From: Cephalotus follicularis
Lineage: Eukaryota > Streptophyta > Magnoliopsida > Oxalidales > Cephalotaceae
Direction of reading: 5' to 3'
DNA: 64,000 nucleotides
Assembly (NCBI GenBank): GCA_001972305.1
Contig: BDDD01002849.1
Location: 39,591 to 103,590, forward strand
Part shown: piece by piece, positions 35,890 through 47,694 of the stretch
How the letters are laid out: every line of letters starts with the position of its first letter
Numbering within the stretch: position 1 is the first letter of the stretch
Program-made: the position numbers and the translations under genes
The notes under the pieces: model-generated
What the model was told of the DNA's origin: nothing
Seen by the model: only the letters and a program-made list of their open reading frames with translations
Database searches by the model: none

Positions 35890-35910
35890 TATATATATAT
35901 ATATATATAT
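35890..35910. repeat. (TA)n microsatellite in LTR F
   Basis: About ten TA units; the right LTR has only a short TATATATATATG at the same place. Confidence 0.85.
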
Positions 35911-36644
35911 GTTTAACAATACAGAAAAATATCGGTAGGGACATATATATGAAAATATATATATGCAATAACAGTATAGTAGTAACCCAACTAGGGCTAC
36001 ATCACAGGCACAGTAGTATCCGAATAGGACCAGTAAACAGTACAGTATGTCCACAAAGGGACCACAAACAGGCAGGCAGTATGTGCAACGCCGCCAACTC
36101 CTGGCCCCACGTTGCACTCCCACTTCGGTCCCTTCTCCAGGCAACCAAGCAAGACAACAGTACAGTACAGTGAGTCACCCAACCAACTCCTGGACCCTAG
36201 GTGAACCCTGCCACTAGTTATCACTGGTAGTCCCCGCCACGCAACTAGTACGGCTAAAGCACAACCACAGTAAATTCACAGAGCAACACAGTGAATCAAT
36301 ACAGTAAATAATCCAGTAAACAGTGCAGTAGTGATCGTTCATATCAACAACAAGCAGTTCATTTCAAAATGTTTTCGAAGGTCATAAACATCTGAAATAT
36401 GCATTTTCAGTAGTAGAAAATACTTTTAAACAGTTTCAATAGGAAGAAATTGCTTTCCTAGTTGTTCAAATATATGTTTTTATCAATTATATATTTCCGT
36501 ACTCAAAACAGTTATTTTCAGTTTCATATGCATTTCTAAATTATCGTAGGACTGTAGAAATCATAAACAGTTTATAATCAGTCAATAAACGGGCAGTAAA
36601 CAGTACATATGCAATGCATACAAATTCTCGAATGCATCCTAAGC

Positions 36645-36835
36645 GTGGACGTTTTCTTCTTAGGCGTTGATGCTTATGTCCTTTAAGCGTCGATGTTCGG
36701 TCTCATAGCGTCAGCGCTTCCAGTGCTTAGGCATCGATGTCTCCTCCAATAGGCGTCGATGTTTAAAACGCATTCAATAAATAAAACGCAGTTCACAATA
36801 CCAAGCGTCGACGCTTATCAAAGGCGTCAACATTT
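36645..36835. repeat. GCGTCGAYGYT array, second cluster of LTR F
   Basis: Seven or eight units (GCGTTGATGCTT, GCGTCGATGTT, GCGTCAGCGCTT, exact GCGTCGACGCTT at 36805-36816) lie about 1130-1320 bases from the LTR start. The right copy has its counterpart at 43958-44165. Confidence 0.82.
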
Positions 36836-37619
36836 TCGAGCGACAGTCATCTTCTTTCTTGCGACATGACGAACCAGTAACAATTTCACCACAATAACAT
36901 GCAATCCAACATGTATAAAGCCCCAAAAAACCAACATGCAACCTCATATTACATATCCAGTATAACATAGCATCATTTCAGTGACCAAAAATAGTTCAAC
37001 ATGCCATGCAATCCATGCACAAACATCACTGAACAAACACTAATTATTGAACACAAAAATACAATTATGGCTTCCCCTACCTCTGGCCTCAAGTTAGAAG
37101 CCAAAAGTCCTTATCTTTTAGTATCCATATGGTAGCTTTGAGCTCCCAGGTACTGCTTGAAAGCTCCCTGGTTCGTCCCAACAGTTGCTGTCCAAGCTCC
37201 AACTTCCACTTGCTCAACAATGGTGTCTTGAGCTTTCTTCCTCTAACCTTCTGCCCTCTTTCCCTCACTGTGTTTCTTTGAAGCCTCTGGTTCTTTCAAA
37301 ATCAGTAACAGTCGAAGGTAAGAGGTAAGGGACATATTTTATGCAGGTTTTGTTTCTGTTTCACCTGCATAGAAGCCACCAGTCCCAGTCTCTCTTTCAC
37401 TCATGCACACCTGATGCACAGGTGCTGCATTCTTATCCTTTACAGGCCATGCATTCAGAGATTCTCTCTCTGTTCAAAGCCCTTTGGTTGCAGGTAATGT
37501 GGGCATCATAAGAAGGCATGCCAAGTTTCCAGAGAGCATGCCCAAGTGTCGATTAAGTGGCTCAAAGTCACCTCCACGCGACACGTTCACCAGCTGCTAG
37601 TGTGTATGTGGGACACGAC

Positions 37620-37775
37620 CCAAAGCATCGGCGCTTTTATTTGAGCGTCAGCGCTTAAGTGTTTTATACGAAAGGGCGTCGGCATTTATGCATTGCATCG
37701 ACGGTTTGGCCACTTGAGACACGTGCGCATTCAAGTCAGCAAGGCATGGACGCATTGGTTTAAGGCATCGACGCT
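37620..37775. repeat. GCATCGACGCTT array, first cluster of LTR F
   Basis: Units GCATCGGCGCTT, GCGTCAGCGCTT, GCGTCGGCAT, GCATCGACGG and GCATCGACGCTT lie about 190-345 bases from the LTR start. The counterpart is at 44940-45075. Confidence 0.82.
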
Positions 37776-37966
37776 TTTGGCCCTTCCTTCAATATTTTCA
37801 TATAAGGCAAAAGCTTAACATTTCTTGGTGTTTCTTATCCCACAACCAACATTACATAAAGATAGAAAACGTCATCAAAGTCGGAAAATCAGTCATTTTA
37901 TTAACTTCACAATAATAGTACAAATACATCATGAAATTAAAATACATGAAAATCCCGGGTGTTACA

Positions 37967-37985
37967 TCCACCCATCCTTCACAGA
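37967..37985 (-). promoter_or_regulatory. polypurine tract, element F
   Basis: The minus strand reads GAAGGATGGGTGGA directly before the LTR start TGTAACACCC. Confidence 0.8.
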
Positions 37986-37989
37986 ATTT

Positions 37990-39430
37990 TTGTCCTCGAA
38001 AATTTACAATCAGTCAAACAGGTGAGGGTAACGCTCTCTCATCTCATCTTCACGTTCCCAGGTTGCCTCCTCGGGTCTGTGGAACTGCCACTGAACTTTG
38101 ATCATGGAGATGGTTCAGTTCCTCAAAGTCTGCGTCTTCCAATCTAGAATCCGCACAGGCAACTCCTCACAAGATAAGTCATTTCGTACAGGAATAGTAT
38201 CATAATCAAAAACATGTGACAGGTCCGAGATATATTTCCTCAGCATGGACACATGAAAGACGTCGTGCACGTTTGACAGTGCGGGAGGTAAGGCAAGCTG
38301 GTAGGCTACCTCCCCAACTCTCACCAAAATCTCGAAAGGACCAATGTAGCGTGGAGCTAATTTGCCCTTTTTTCCAAACCTTTGCACGCCATTCCATGGT
38401 GAAACCTTTAAGAACACAAGATCACCAACGCTGAAGGTCAAAGGCCTCCTCTTGACACTATCCACATAGCTCTTCTACCGGCACTGAGCAGCAAGAAGCT
38501 TCTCTTTAATCTCCTTGATCTTTTCTGAAGTTTCCTCCACTAACTCAGTCCCGAGTAAAGGTCGCTCCCGACCTCATCCCAACAAATAGGAGATCTGCAC
38601 TTCCTCCTATACAGTGCTTCAAACGGTGCCATGCAAATATTGGAATGATAGCTGTTATTATAAGAGAATTCTATCAAAGGAAAGTGATCCTCCTATGTAC
38701 CAGCAAAGTCAATAACGCAAGCCCGTAGCATATCCTCCAAGGTTTGGATGGTACGCTCAGACTGCCCATCTGTCTGAGGGTGGAAGGCAGTACTCAGGTT
38801 CAGCTTCGTCCCGAAAGTTGTCTGAAATCTCTTCCAGAAGTTGGATGTAAAGATAGCATCCCTGTCATAAACAATACTCACAGGATCACCATGCAGTCTT
38901 ACGATTTCCTTTACATACAAACGAGCCAACTTGCTCACTGAGTCCGTGACATGGGTGGGCAAAAAATGAGCTGACTTCGTGAGTCTATCCATGATAACCC
39001 ACACTGCATTGTGACGATGTCTAGACAGCGGAAATCCCAAAATAAAACCCATAGTTATGAGTTCCCATTTCCACTCTGCCACTGGTAACGGTTGCAATAA
39101 CCTTGCCGGTCTCCGGTGCTCGGCCTTAACTGTTTGGCAAGTCAAACACCTTGCCACATACTCGAAGATCTCTCGTTTCATGCCAGGCCACCAATAATCC
39201 CTCTTCATGTCTTGGTACATTTTTGTGCTACCAGGGTGAATGCTGTATTGAGATTTATGAGCCCCGTAAAGTAACTCACACTTCAACCCATGTTCATTCG
39301 GAAGACACACCCGTCCCAAAAATCTTAAGACACCATCGACCTGTACCCGAAAATATGACTCCGAGTCCAGATTCTCTCGAATCTGTTGCAATTCAAAGAT
39401 TGTGTGCTTGAGCGTTCTTTATTTTGTCAA
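37990..39430 (-). pseudogene. gypsy F integrase with chromodomain-like tail
   Basis: The zinc region ([33 protein letters not shown]) and DDE core are at 38693-39391. The first catalytic motif reads [10 protein letters not shown] where relatives have TMDFVLGLP, so Asp is replaced by Gly. [10 protein letters not shown] and [11 protein letters not shown] keep the other two acids. After stops, the C-terminal domain is open at 38115-38465 ([46 protein letters not shown]). A chromodomain-like tail follows (TISMIKVQWQFHRPEEATWE, RERYPHL). The gene is inactive by both substitution and nonsense changes. Confidence 0.88.
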
Positions 39431-40674
39431 GCAAAACTGGTTGTACTCTCATGCTAGCCATAAAGACTCCAGGTGACTGATTAAACAGAAACAACTCTTG
39501 GAAATCTTCTAAAATCTTCCATTGCGCACCATCGCATTGGCAACCATAGCCTTGCGACTCAAGGCATCAGCAACCACATTCTCTTTGCATGGGTGGTACT
39601 GAACGCTGCAATCATAACCGTTAAAGAATTATACTCGTCTTTGTTGCCTCATTTTCAGTGTATCTTGACAAAATAGGTACCTCAAACTCTTATGATCTGT
39701 AAAGATCTCAAACTGCGCCCCATAAAGATAGTGCCTCCACTTCTGAAGGGCGTAGATGATAGCTGCAAGTTCAAGGTCAAGTGTCGGGTAGTTTTCTTCA
39801 TACGGCTTTAGCTTCCTGGAAGCATAAGCGATCACTCTTCCTCGCTGCATAAGCACACAGCCCAAGCCCTTACCCGATGCATCACTGTAGACTGCAAATC
39901 CCTCATTACCATCAGGTAATGCTAAGATAGGAGCAGAAACTAACCGATCCTTCAGTTCATGGAAACTAGCTTCACAATCTTCGTCCCAGACAAATAAGGT
40001 CTTCCTTTGGGTCAGTCTAGTCAAGGGCACGTCTATCCTCGAAAAGTTCTAGATAAACATCCTGTAATACCCCGACAAGCCAAGAAAACTACGTACCTCC
40101 GTCACATTCTTCGGTTGTGGCCAGTCTAGCACCACTTCAGTCTTTGACGGATCCACCATCAAGCCTTCCCCAGATACGATGTGACTGAGAAAGATCACAT
40201 GATCAAGCCAGAATTCACACTTGCCGAACTTGGCGTACAACCGATGTTCTTTGAGAACTTGCAATACCAGCCTCAGATGATGAGTATGTTCCTCCTCACT
40301 TCTCGAGTATACCAGTATGTCATGAATAAATACTACGACAAACTGATCCAGGATGGCTGAAATATGTCATTCATTAATGACATGAAAGCTGCCAGTGCAT
40401 TGGTAACACCAAACGACATCACTAAGAACTCGTAATGACCATACCGTGTCCGTAAGGCAATCTTCTCAATGTCTCCTTCCCTTACTCTCAGTTGGTGGCA
40501 ACCCGATCTGAAAACGAGTTTGGAAAACACCCTTGACCCTTGCAACTGGTCAAACAAATCCTCGATGTGGGGTAAAGGATACTTGTTCTTGATAGTTGCC
40601 TTATTCAACATTCTGGAGTCGATGCAGAGCCTCATGGACCCATCTTTCTTCTTAACAAATAACACAGGCGCACC
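39431..40674 (-). pseudogene. gypsy F reverse transcriptase and RNase H
   Basis: RT opens at 40333-40665 ([47 protein letters not shown]). After a frameshift the catalytic motif reads FIHDILVYS, so the first Asp of FIDD is His (codon at 40322-40324). The connection ([28 protein letters not shown]) and RNase H ([54 protein letters not shown]) follow to about 39540. The gene cannot encode an active polymerase. Confidence 0.9.
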
Positions 40675-41511
40675 CTACGGAGAAACACTTGGCCTAACAA
40701 AACCCTTATCAATCAGGTCTTGCAACTGTAACTTCAGCTCTCGTAACTCGGCAGGAGCCATCCGATAAGGTGATTTAGAGATAGGAGTTGTTCCAGGAAA
40801 AAGATCAATAATGAACTCCATACTCCTTCTCGGAGGTAAAGACCCCAAGTCATCAGGAAACACGTCCAAAAATTCACACACAACCGGAATCTCGTCCATG
40901 CTCAAACCTTTCTCTTTCCTTTGATCAATTACATAAGCCAGGTATCCTTCGCATCCCTTCTCTAGATACTTCGATGCTCGAATAAAGGATATCATTGGTG
41001 TCGAAAACCCTTTGTCTCCCTTGAACTGAAATGTCGTTCCATTGGGTAGACAAAAATCCACAGTTTTATTATAACAATCCATGCGAGCACGGTGTGCTGA
41101 TAGCCAATCCATCCCCAATATAACATCGAAGTCACATATAGGCAGTACTATCAAATCTGCATACAAAGAAATGCATGCCATAGACATCTCACAACTCCTA
41201 TATATCGAGTCAGTATACATAGAAGTCCCAGTCGGTGTACTCACATCAAGCATATATGACATGCAGTCAGGGGTGACATCTAAGCAAGATTCAAAATGTG
41301 CAGATATAAAAGAATGCGATGCTCCATAATCCATCAACACTCTAACAGAAAAACAATAGATATATGGAGTACCTCCAACAGTGGAAGTTGACTCTGGAAC
41401 CTCTATCTGAGCAAGTACAAAAACTCTACCTTTTGCTATGCCCTTGTCGGTGTCCTTCCTCTGTGAAGGTCCCGCCGCCACACCACTACTACTTCCTGGC
41501 CCAGTAGGCAC
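40675..41511 (-). pseudogene. gypsy F protease and PR-RT linker
   Basis: A 278-codon frame. It begins in the linker after the zinc knuckles (PGSSSGVAAGPSQRKDTDKG) and contains the PR active site RVLMDYGASHSFISAHFE near residues 60-80. The PR tail (ADLIVLPICDFDVILGMDWLS) and the linker (FPDDLGSLPPRRSMEFIIDLFPG) follow, reaching the RT start YRMAPAELRELKLQLQD. PR itself looks intact, but the frame meets a stop (TAG, former Trp) right after RPSVSP. The neighbours are F gag upstream and RT downstream, as expected. Confidence 0.88.
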
Positions 41512-42579
41512 TGTAGCTGAACTCTTCGGACCGTCTTACACTGAATGACCAGGTGTCCCGCACCTTAAGCACCAGCCATTGAACCTCCAGCAATCTTTCT
41601 GTTGGTGGCCTGTACGACCACAATAGTAACAACCTCCGGATCTAGCATTACTCCCTTGGCTGGGAGAACCTTGTGAAGCTGTCTGCTGAGATTTGCTCTT
41701 GGACGACTTCGTCGGAGAACCACCATCTTCCCTTTTTGACGATGCTGGTCTGGATTGTGTAGGACTCTGTTTATTCTATTGTGCGCGAGCTCTCTCAGCC
41801 CGATCTTCACTGGATATGCTTTCCAGTAGTCTTCCTTTCTGAGCAACTTGCACAAAAGTCCCCAGTTCCATTGCCCTAATTCTTGATCAAAGGTCCGGCC
41901 GTAGTACTCTCAAAAACCTCCGTATCTTCTCCACCTCATTAGCTACAAGATAGGGGAAATGTCTGGCTAGCTCCATGAACCCTGCTTGATACCATGTCAC
42001 CATCATTTCTCCCTGTCGTAACTCCAAGAGCTCTGTCTCCCGTCGCTCTTGTTCAATCTGTGGAACATAGGTCTCCAAGAACTCTGTCTGGAATCTGCCC
42101 CAAGTGCTGTCAAGCCTTTGAGACTCCCACTTTTCTTTGAATATCTCCCATCAATGAGTAGCCTCACCTCATAGACGGTATACGGTAAACTTTAGTTTGT
42201 CATTATCGATACAGTCCATAACTTCAAAGATTTTTTCCAAATCCTGCAGGCATCTCTCAACAACGGTGGCATCAAGTTCCCCCAAGAAACTGGGTGGATT
42301 CTGCCTCATGAACCTTTCAATGTCCCTCCCAAACTGGTTACCATCCTCTCCCGGGCAACGGTCAGGAGCTCTATGTTGTGGTCGACCTTACGCGTAGTAC
42401 TGTCGCATCTCCTTCGCATTGGCCATATTAAAGGCCATCTGTTGCTAAAAATAATCTAAAATTCGGGTCATTGGATCTCTCTCATCCTGGAGGACATTCG
42501 TCCCTTGCGGAACATTCGCCTCTTCAGGGGCATTGGCTCCAACAGCTCTAGCCCTAGCTCGTGTTCTCCATCGGTCCAT
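41512..42579 (-). pseudogene. gypsy F gag
   Basis: The start is the ATG at 42577-42579 (MDRWRTRARARAVGANAP). Landmarks are FGRDIERFMRQNPPSFLGELD, EKIFEVMDCIDNDKLKFTVYRL, FLETYVPQIEQERRETELLEL and FMELARHFPYLVANEVEKIRR. A Ser/Lys-rich linker follows, then a first CCHC knuckle CYYCGRTGHQQKDC. The second knuckle (CLRCGTPGHSV) is cut by a TAA in place of the final residues. There are at least five stops, two at former Trp codons. It is co-linear with C gag. Confidence 0.88.
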
Positions 42580-42675
42580 TGGTTCCTATAAGAAGGATGA
42601 CGGTTAGTCAGGACTTTAGGAAAACAACTTATTAATTGCCAAGGAAAATATCCTAGCTAAGCATATATGGAATAT

Positions 42676-42687
42676 GCTTTGATACCA
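42676..42687 (-). promoter_or_regulatory. primer binding site, element F
   Basis: The minus strand reads TGGTATCAAAGC, one mismatch to the initiator Met-tRNA complement, three bases inside the LTR. Confidence 0.85.
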
Positions 42688-42690
42688 CTC

Positions 42691-45262
42691 TGTCACGCCC
42701 CGCTTTCAGGTAAACACACATGAAGGTGGTAAAGGGAATTAACATCAAGATTCAGCTCATGCAAATACCGTAAAAATTAAACTTTTCAAACAAGATAACA
42801 ATTGGAGAAGCATTAAACTCATAAGCTGAAAAACAGGTAACGTGCATCCCATACTGCACGCTACTCAAATAATGTCTGTCATAGATAAAATCCCACAAAA
42901 CGGAGCGTGATCTCAATACATTAACCCAAATGTAAAGTACAACAAATAACCATCAGTACAGTACATCAGTATCCTTAAAACAAAACAGCTTATTACAACC
43001 CGGAAGAACATAAATCCAACAACAACTAAGATAAGGCTTGTTCTTCGTCCATGCTAGTCCAACACCGGTCCACTGCATCAATCTGTAAAGTAGGGAGTTA
43101 CCCTTTTTCCTTACTCGGCTAAGTCATAAGAGCAGTTTGGGATCAACATTAAATGCATGTCATGTAATGTATGCATAGATGATACAACACAATTTAAAAA
43201 AAAACACCAGTTTATATATATATATGAAAATATATATATGCAATAACAGCACAGTAGTAACACGGCCAGGGCTACATCACAGGCACAATAGTGTCCGAAT
43301 AGGACTAGTAAATAGTACAGTAAGTCCACAAAGGGACCACAAACAGGCAGGCAGTATGTGCAATGCCACCAACTCCTGGCCCCACGTTGCACTCCCAGTC
43401 CGGTCTCTTCTCCAGGCAACCAAGCAAGACAACAGTACAGTACAGTGAGTCACCCAGCCAACTCCTGGCCCCTAGGTCAACCCTGCCACTAGTCATCGCT
43501 GGCAGTCCCCGCCACACAACTAGTACGGCTCAAGCACAACCACGGTAAATTCACAGAGCAACACAGTGAATCAATACAGTAAACAGTACAGTAGTGATCG
43601 TTCAGATCAACAACAGGCAGTTCATTTCAAAATGTTTTCGAAGGTCATAAACATCTGAAATATGCATTTTCAGAAGTAGAAAATACTTTTAAACAGTTTC
43701 AATAGGCGGAAATTGCTTTCCCAGTTGTTCAAAAATATGTTTTTATCAATTATATATTTTCGTACTCAAAACAGTTATTTTCAGTTTCATATGCATTTCT
43801 AAATTATCGTAGTAATCTAGAAATCATAAACAGTTTATAACCAGTCAATAAACGGGTAGTAAATAGTACACATACAATGCATACAAATGCTCGAACGCAT
43901 CCTAAGCGAAGTCGGGATCATCGGTGTCAAAACCGTAATGATTGTCTCAACAGGACTCTAAAACGTCGACGTTTTCTTCTTAGGCATTGACGATTATGTC
44001 CTTTAAGCGTCGATGTTCAGTGTCATAGCGTCAGCGCTTCCAGTGCTTAGCCGTCGATGTCTCCTCCCATAGGCGTTGACTTTTAAAACGCATTCAGTAA
44101 ATAAAACACAGTTCACAGTACAAAGCGTCAATTCTTACCAAAGGCGTCGATGTTTTCGAGCGTCAGTCATCTTCTTCCTCGCGACATGACAAACCAGTAA
44201 CAATTTCACCACAATAACATGCAATCCAACATGTATAATCCTAGAAAATCAACATGCAACATCATATTACACATCAGTATAACATAGCATCATTTCAGTG
44301 ACGAAAAACAGTTCAACAGGCCATGCAATCCATGTATAAACATCAATGAACAAACACTAATTATTGAACACAAAAATACAATTATGGCTTCCCCTACCTC
44401 TGGCCTCAAGTTAGATGCTGAAAGTCCTCATCTTTTAGTATCCAGATGGTAACTTTGAGCTCCCAGGTACTGCTTGAAAGCTCCATGGTTCGTCCCAATC
44501 GTTGCTATCCAAGCTCCAACTTCCACTTGCTCAACAATGGTGTTTTGAGCTTTCTCCCTCTAACATTCTGCCCTCTTTCCCTCACTGTGTTTCTCTTAAG
44601 CCTCTAGTTCTTTCTCAATCAGTAACAGCCAAAGGTAAGAGTTGAGGTCCGTCTATTATGCACGTTTCGTTTCTATTTCACCTGCATAGAAGCCACCAGT
44701 CCCAGTCTCTCTCTCACTCATGCACACCTGATGCACACGTGCTTCATTCTTCTCCTTCACAGACCATGCATTCAGAGATTCTCTCTTTGTTCAAAGCCCT
44801 TTGGTTACAGGTAATGTGGGCATCATAAGCATGCATGCCACATTTCCAGAGAGCGTGCCCAAGTGTAAGTTAAGTGGCTCGAAGTCACCGCCATGCAACA
44901 CGTTCACCAATTGCTAGTGTGTATGCGGGACACGAAACAAAGCATCGACGCTTTTATTTAAGCGTCAGCGCTTAAGTGTTTTGTGTGAAAGGGCGTCGAC
45001 ATATATGCATTGCGTCGGCGATTTGGCCACTTGAGACACGTGCGCATTCAAGTCAGCAAGGCATCGACGCTTTTGCCCCTTCCTTCAATATTTTCAAGTA
45101 AGGCAAAAGCTTAACATTTCTTGGTGTTTCTTATCCCAGAACCAACATTACATAAAGCGAGAAAACATAATCAAAGTCGGGAAATCAGTCATTTTATTAA
45201 CTTCACAATAACAGTACAAATACATCGTGAAATTAAAATGCATGAAAAACCCGGGCGTTACA
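42691..45262 (-). mobile_element. 5' LTR of gypsy element F
   Basis: A 2.57 kb LTR, on plus TGTCACGCCCCGC...GCGTTACA, closely similar to 35371-37966. Arrays lie at 43958-44165 and 44940-45075. The candidate intron is 43083-44397. A TATA-like CATAAAATA block of the left LTR is diverged here. No gene inside. Confidence 0.93.
43083..44397 (-). other. candidate intron inside LTR F (right copy)
   Basis: The boundaries AGAG/GTAGGG and TTTACAG/ATTGATG are kept despite surrounding divergence; the branch-like site here reads GGTAACTCC. The degenerate GTCGAC array at 43958-44165 lies inside it. Confidence 0.5.
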
Positions 45263-46660
45263 AACCGTTAACCACTTTAACAATCCTACTTATTGCTACG
45301 TTTATCATTAAATGCTCATAATCTCAAATATGTCTCATCATATTTAATACTAATTCTTAACAATTTATTCCATAATGATCATTGTCAACATCTTACATCT
45401 ACACATTATCTGTCATAAAACATTACCCAACAGAAAACATTAACTTTGACATCATAAACAGTTTATACAAAACATCATTGCATAACATAATTTCTTTCCA
45501 AAACATCTTTTATGAGCTTCTTCTAAAGCTCGACTTTCCACGTTCAATCATTTCCTGAAAATTTATTTGAAAACAAAAAACATTGAAAGGAATGGGCATA
45601 AATAGCCCAATAAGGTTTTCAAAATAACATACTTTATCACATCCCTTATTTTGATCATATCTCATGAATCAAAAAAATCTCAAAAAAAACTGAGGGGTTA
45701 TAAAAACATAAAGAACTCATATTGAACCATGCTTTCACCGAGGCATTGTCCACTCCGCGATTACTATCCTTACATCACATGCATGTCCGCGATCACTCTC
45801 CGCTCCATTATCCCTCAGTGGATCACAACCCAAGAGTTGTTCATCTCAGTTCATTACATTTTCACATTTCATTAAAGATTTCTCAATACTTTGAGTGATC
45901 AGCTCAAAGCATTTATAAAACACCACTGTACAATATTCATAAAACTGATTTTTCATATATAAATATTCATTTCCGGAGAAAACTTAAAACATAAAAATTA
46001 AAGTATACATCTCAAGGAATTCAGAAAGACAAAGTTCTTAAATATTTGTTGAGAAACGAATCTGCAATGAATTTTAAAAGTTTCCGGTTCCATGTACTAG
46101 CAAGACATGAGCAGTAATTTTAAACACAGATTTGTATCAAGAAATTGATAGAATTCTGAAGTATACCAAACATAACTGTATTAGAGGACATCTTATGGTA
46201 TCCAAAACATTAAACCATTTGAAATTTCATCAAGAAACGAATAAGTTATGAATAAAACAATCTACTACAAAATATCAGATGAAAACAGAACATTTGATAC
46301 TTTAGAAAAATGAGTAGGAATCCTTAATTTGATTTAATCTCGTTCTCTTCCTCTCTTCACTGAGTTATCCTAGCCAATCTCAACAGAAAACAACCTCTGC
46401 TCAGGCTTAACCTACACATATATATAGAGAGAGACTTGGGATGTATGCTTCCTCCCATGTTAGTCACCATGCTAGTTGCCCATATGACTAAATTCTCCAC
46501 TTACAAATTGATGACACTTGTCCCATTCCATCATTCTACTCATGACACATGGCTGAAATATTTGGTTTCCTATCTCCATAGCTTGACATGTGTCCATTAA
46601 TTGGTATAATTAATATACAAAGATCCAAAAGGCTTCATTTCCTCAATTGGTTTGCAGTTC
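45263..46660 (-). mobile_element. 5' LTR of gypsy element H, part 2 (end unresolved)
   Basis: It continues from 35370 after F and matches 29267-30410 of the left LTR. It then extends past D's insertion point (CACATATATATAGAGAGAG) through CTTGACATGTGTCC and TTGCAGTTCAAAGCG, which it shares with LTR I. I cannot find the expected ACA end and ACCGA duplication, so the right boundary is approximate. Confidence 0.75.
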
Positions 46661-47045
46661 AAAGCGACAGGATCTGTTCCCGTTTGCTCTTCCGAAAACG
46701 AGCTCTGCCCAGGGAAGGCCTTGTGCCAACAACCCTGCTCTGCTTGACTGCTCGATAAAACTACTAAGATTGATCCTCAGATTCGCTACACAAAGGCCCT
46801 ACAAGTTAGGGCTGGGCGTGCAACTGACGCGTGACACAAGGTCAGAGGATGTTGGAACCTTATGGCGATTAATACAATAAAATATCTACATGCATAAAAC
46901 CCTAGTACATATATTGTGCGTTCATCTCATAAATATCAATCCATATGGTTCGTTTCTAGTATCTATTGAGCATACATATATAGTTAGATATAAAACAATG
47001 GGGAGGAGCAGGCAGAATTACTCAGATGAATGGAGCTGCTCCTTC
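46661..47045. other. unassigned 385-base stretch
   Basis: No domain, primer site or repeat partner recognised. It may be the end of H's LTR, a scrap of N, or older sequence. A 77-codon frame at 46647-46880 shows no known motif. Confidence 0.5.
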
Positions 47046-47214
47046 TGTAATAACCGTAATTTTCAATTAATGTATACTGTACACTTGATGAATAAGATAT
47101 GCATTATATTGAGATATAATGTCCAATTATTATATGAATTGTGGTTATTGAATTATTGGTGGTTTGATTTGGAAAGAAAATGGTGGAATAAGCTTATGGA
47201 ACCAGACTCAGCAC

Positions 47215-47305
47215 CTGACAGTCTACTGTCACAGAGTAACAGTCGACTGGCTGGTTCTTAAAGGAATAGTAGACTGTCACAGAGTAACAGTCGACTGGTC
47301 TAGCT
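47215..47305. repeat. CAGTCGACTGG array, first cluster of LTR K
   Basis: A direct duplication of about 48 bases (GACTGTCACAGAGTAACAGT recurring) with exact GTCGAC at 47242 and 47290, about 170-260 bases from the LTR start. Confidence 0.85.
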
Positions 47306-47694
47306 CAGACAGGTGTTTGTGAATGGCGTGTGAAACAGGGCAGTGGCAATTGATGACAAGTGTCCTAAGCGTGTTATGTAGGACTGATGCTTGTCACTAG
47401 CAGCCTTAACATGCAAGAGTGGTGTCTTGCATTTGCTCTGCAGACCTGCAAACCTGCAAAACAAAAATTGAAGGGAGTAAGAAGATGTGCATGTGAGAGA
47501 GAGAAGAGGAAAAGTTTAAAACTCTAGTTAGAGAGTTCAGCCGAATTCATAAACGAATTCGTATATATCACCTCTTGCATGAGCAATTTTGAGTGTCAAA
47601 AACGTTGAAAGGAGAGGAGAATCATCTGCTATTGTGTGCATGTGGAATTGAAGTTTCAAGTGGAGTTAGAAACTTGGTAGCTTAATGTCAAGAG

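Larger units (their letters stand above)
35763..37080 (-). other. candidate intron inside LTR F (left copy)
   Basis: The intron boundaries CAGAG/GTAGGG and TTTACAG/ATTGATG are conserved in the right LTR (43083-44397) and in LTR K. Predicted length is 1318 bases here and 1315 in the right copy. Predicted from consensus only. Confidence 0.5.
35371..37966 (-). mobile_element. 3' LTR of gypsy element F
   Basis: A 2.6 kb LTR, on plus TGTCACGCGCCGG...GTGTTACA, paired with 42691-45262. The target duplication is AATCG (35366-35370) against AACCG (45263-45267), one mismatch. It carries two GTCGAC-type arrays, a donor-like CAGAG/GTAGGG (GT at 37079-37080) and an acceptor-like GGCTAAGCCCCTACTTTACAG (AG at 35763-35764). 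Confidence 0.93.

Noticed and set aside
46993-47110. A frame reading DEWSCSFCNNRNFQ resembles the first half of a RanBP2-type zinc finger.
   Set aside because: LTR K begins at 47046, within the second Cys codon, so the second half of the match is LTR sequence. The downstream Cys pair is also absent.
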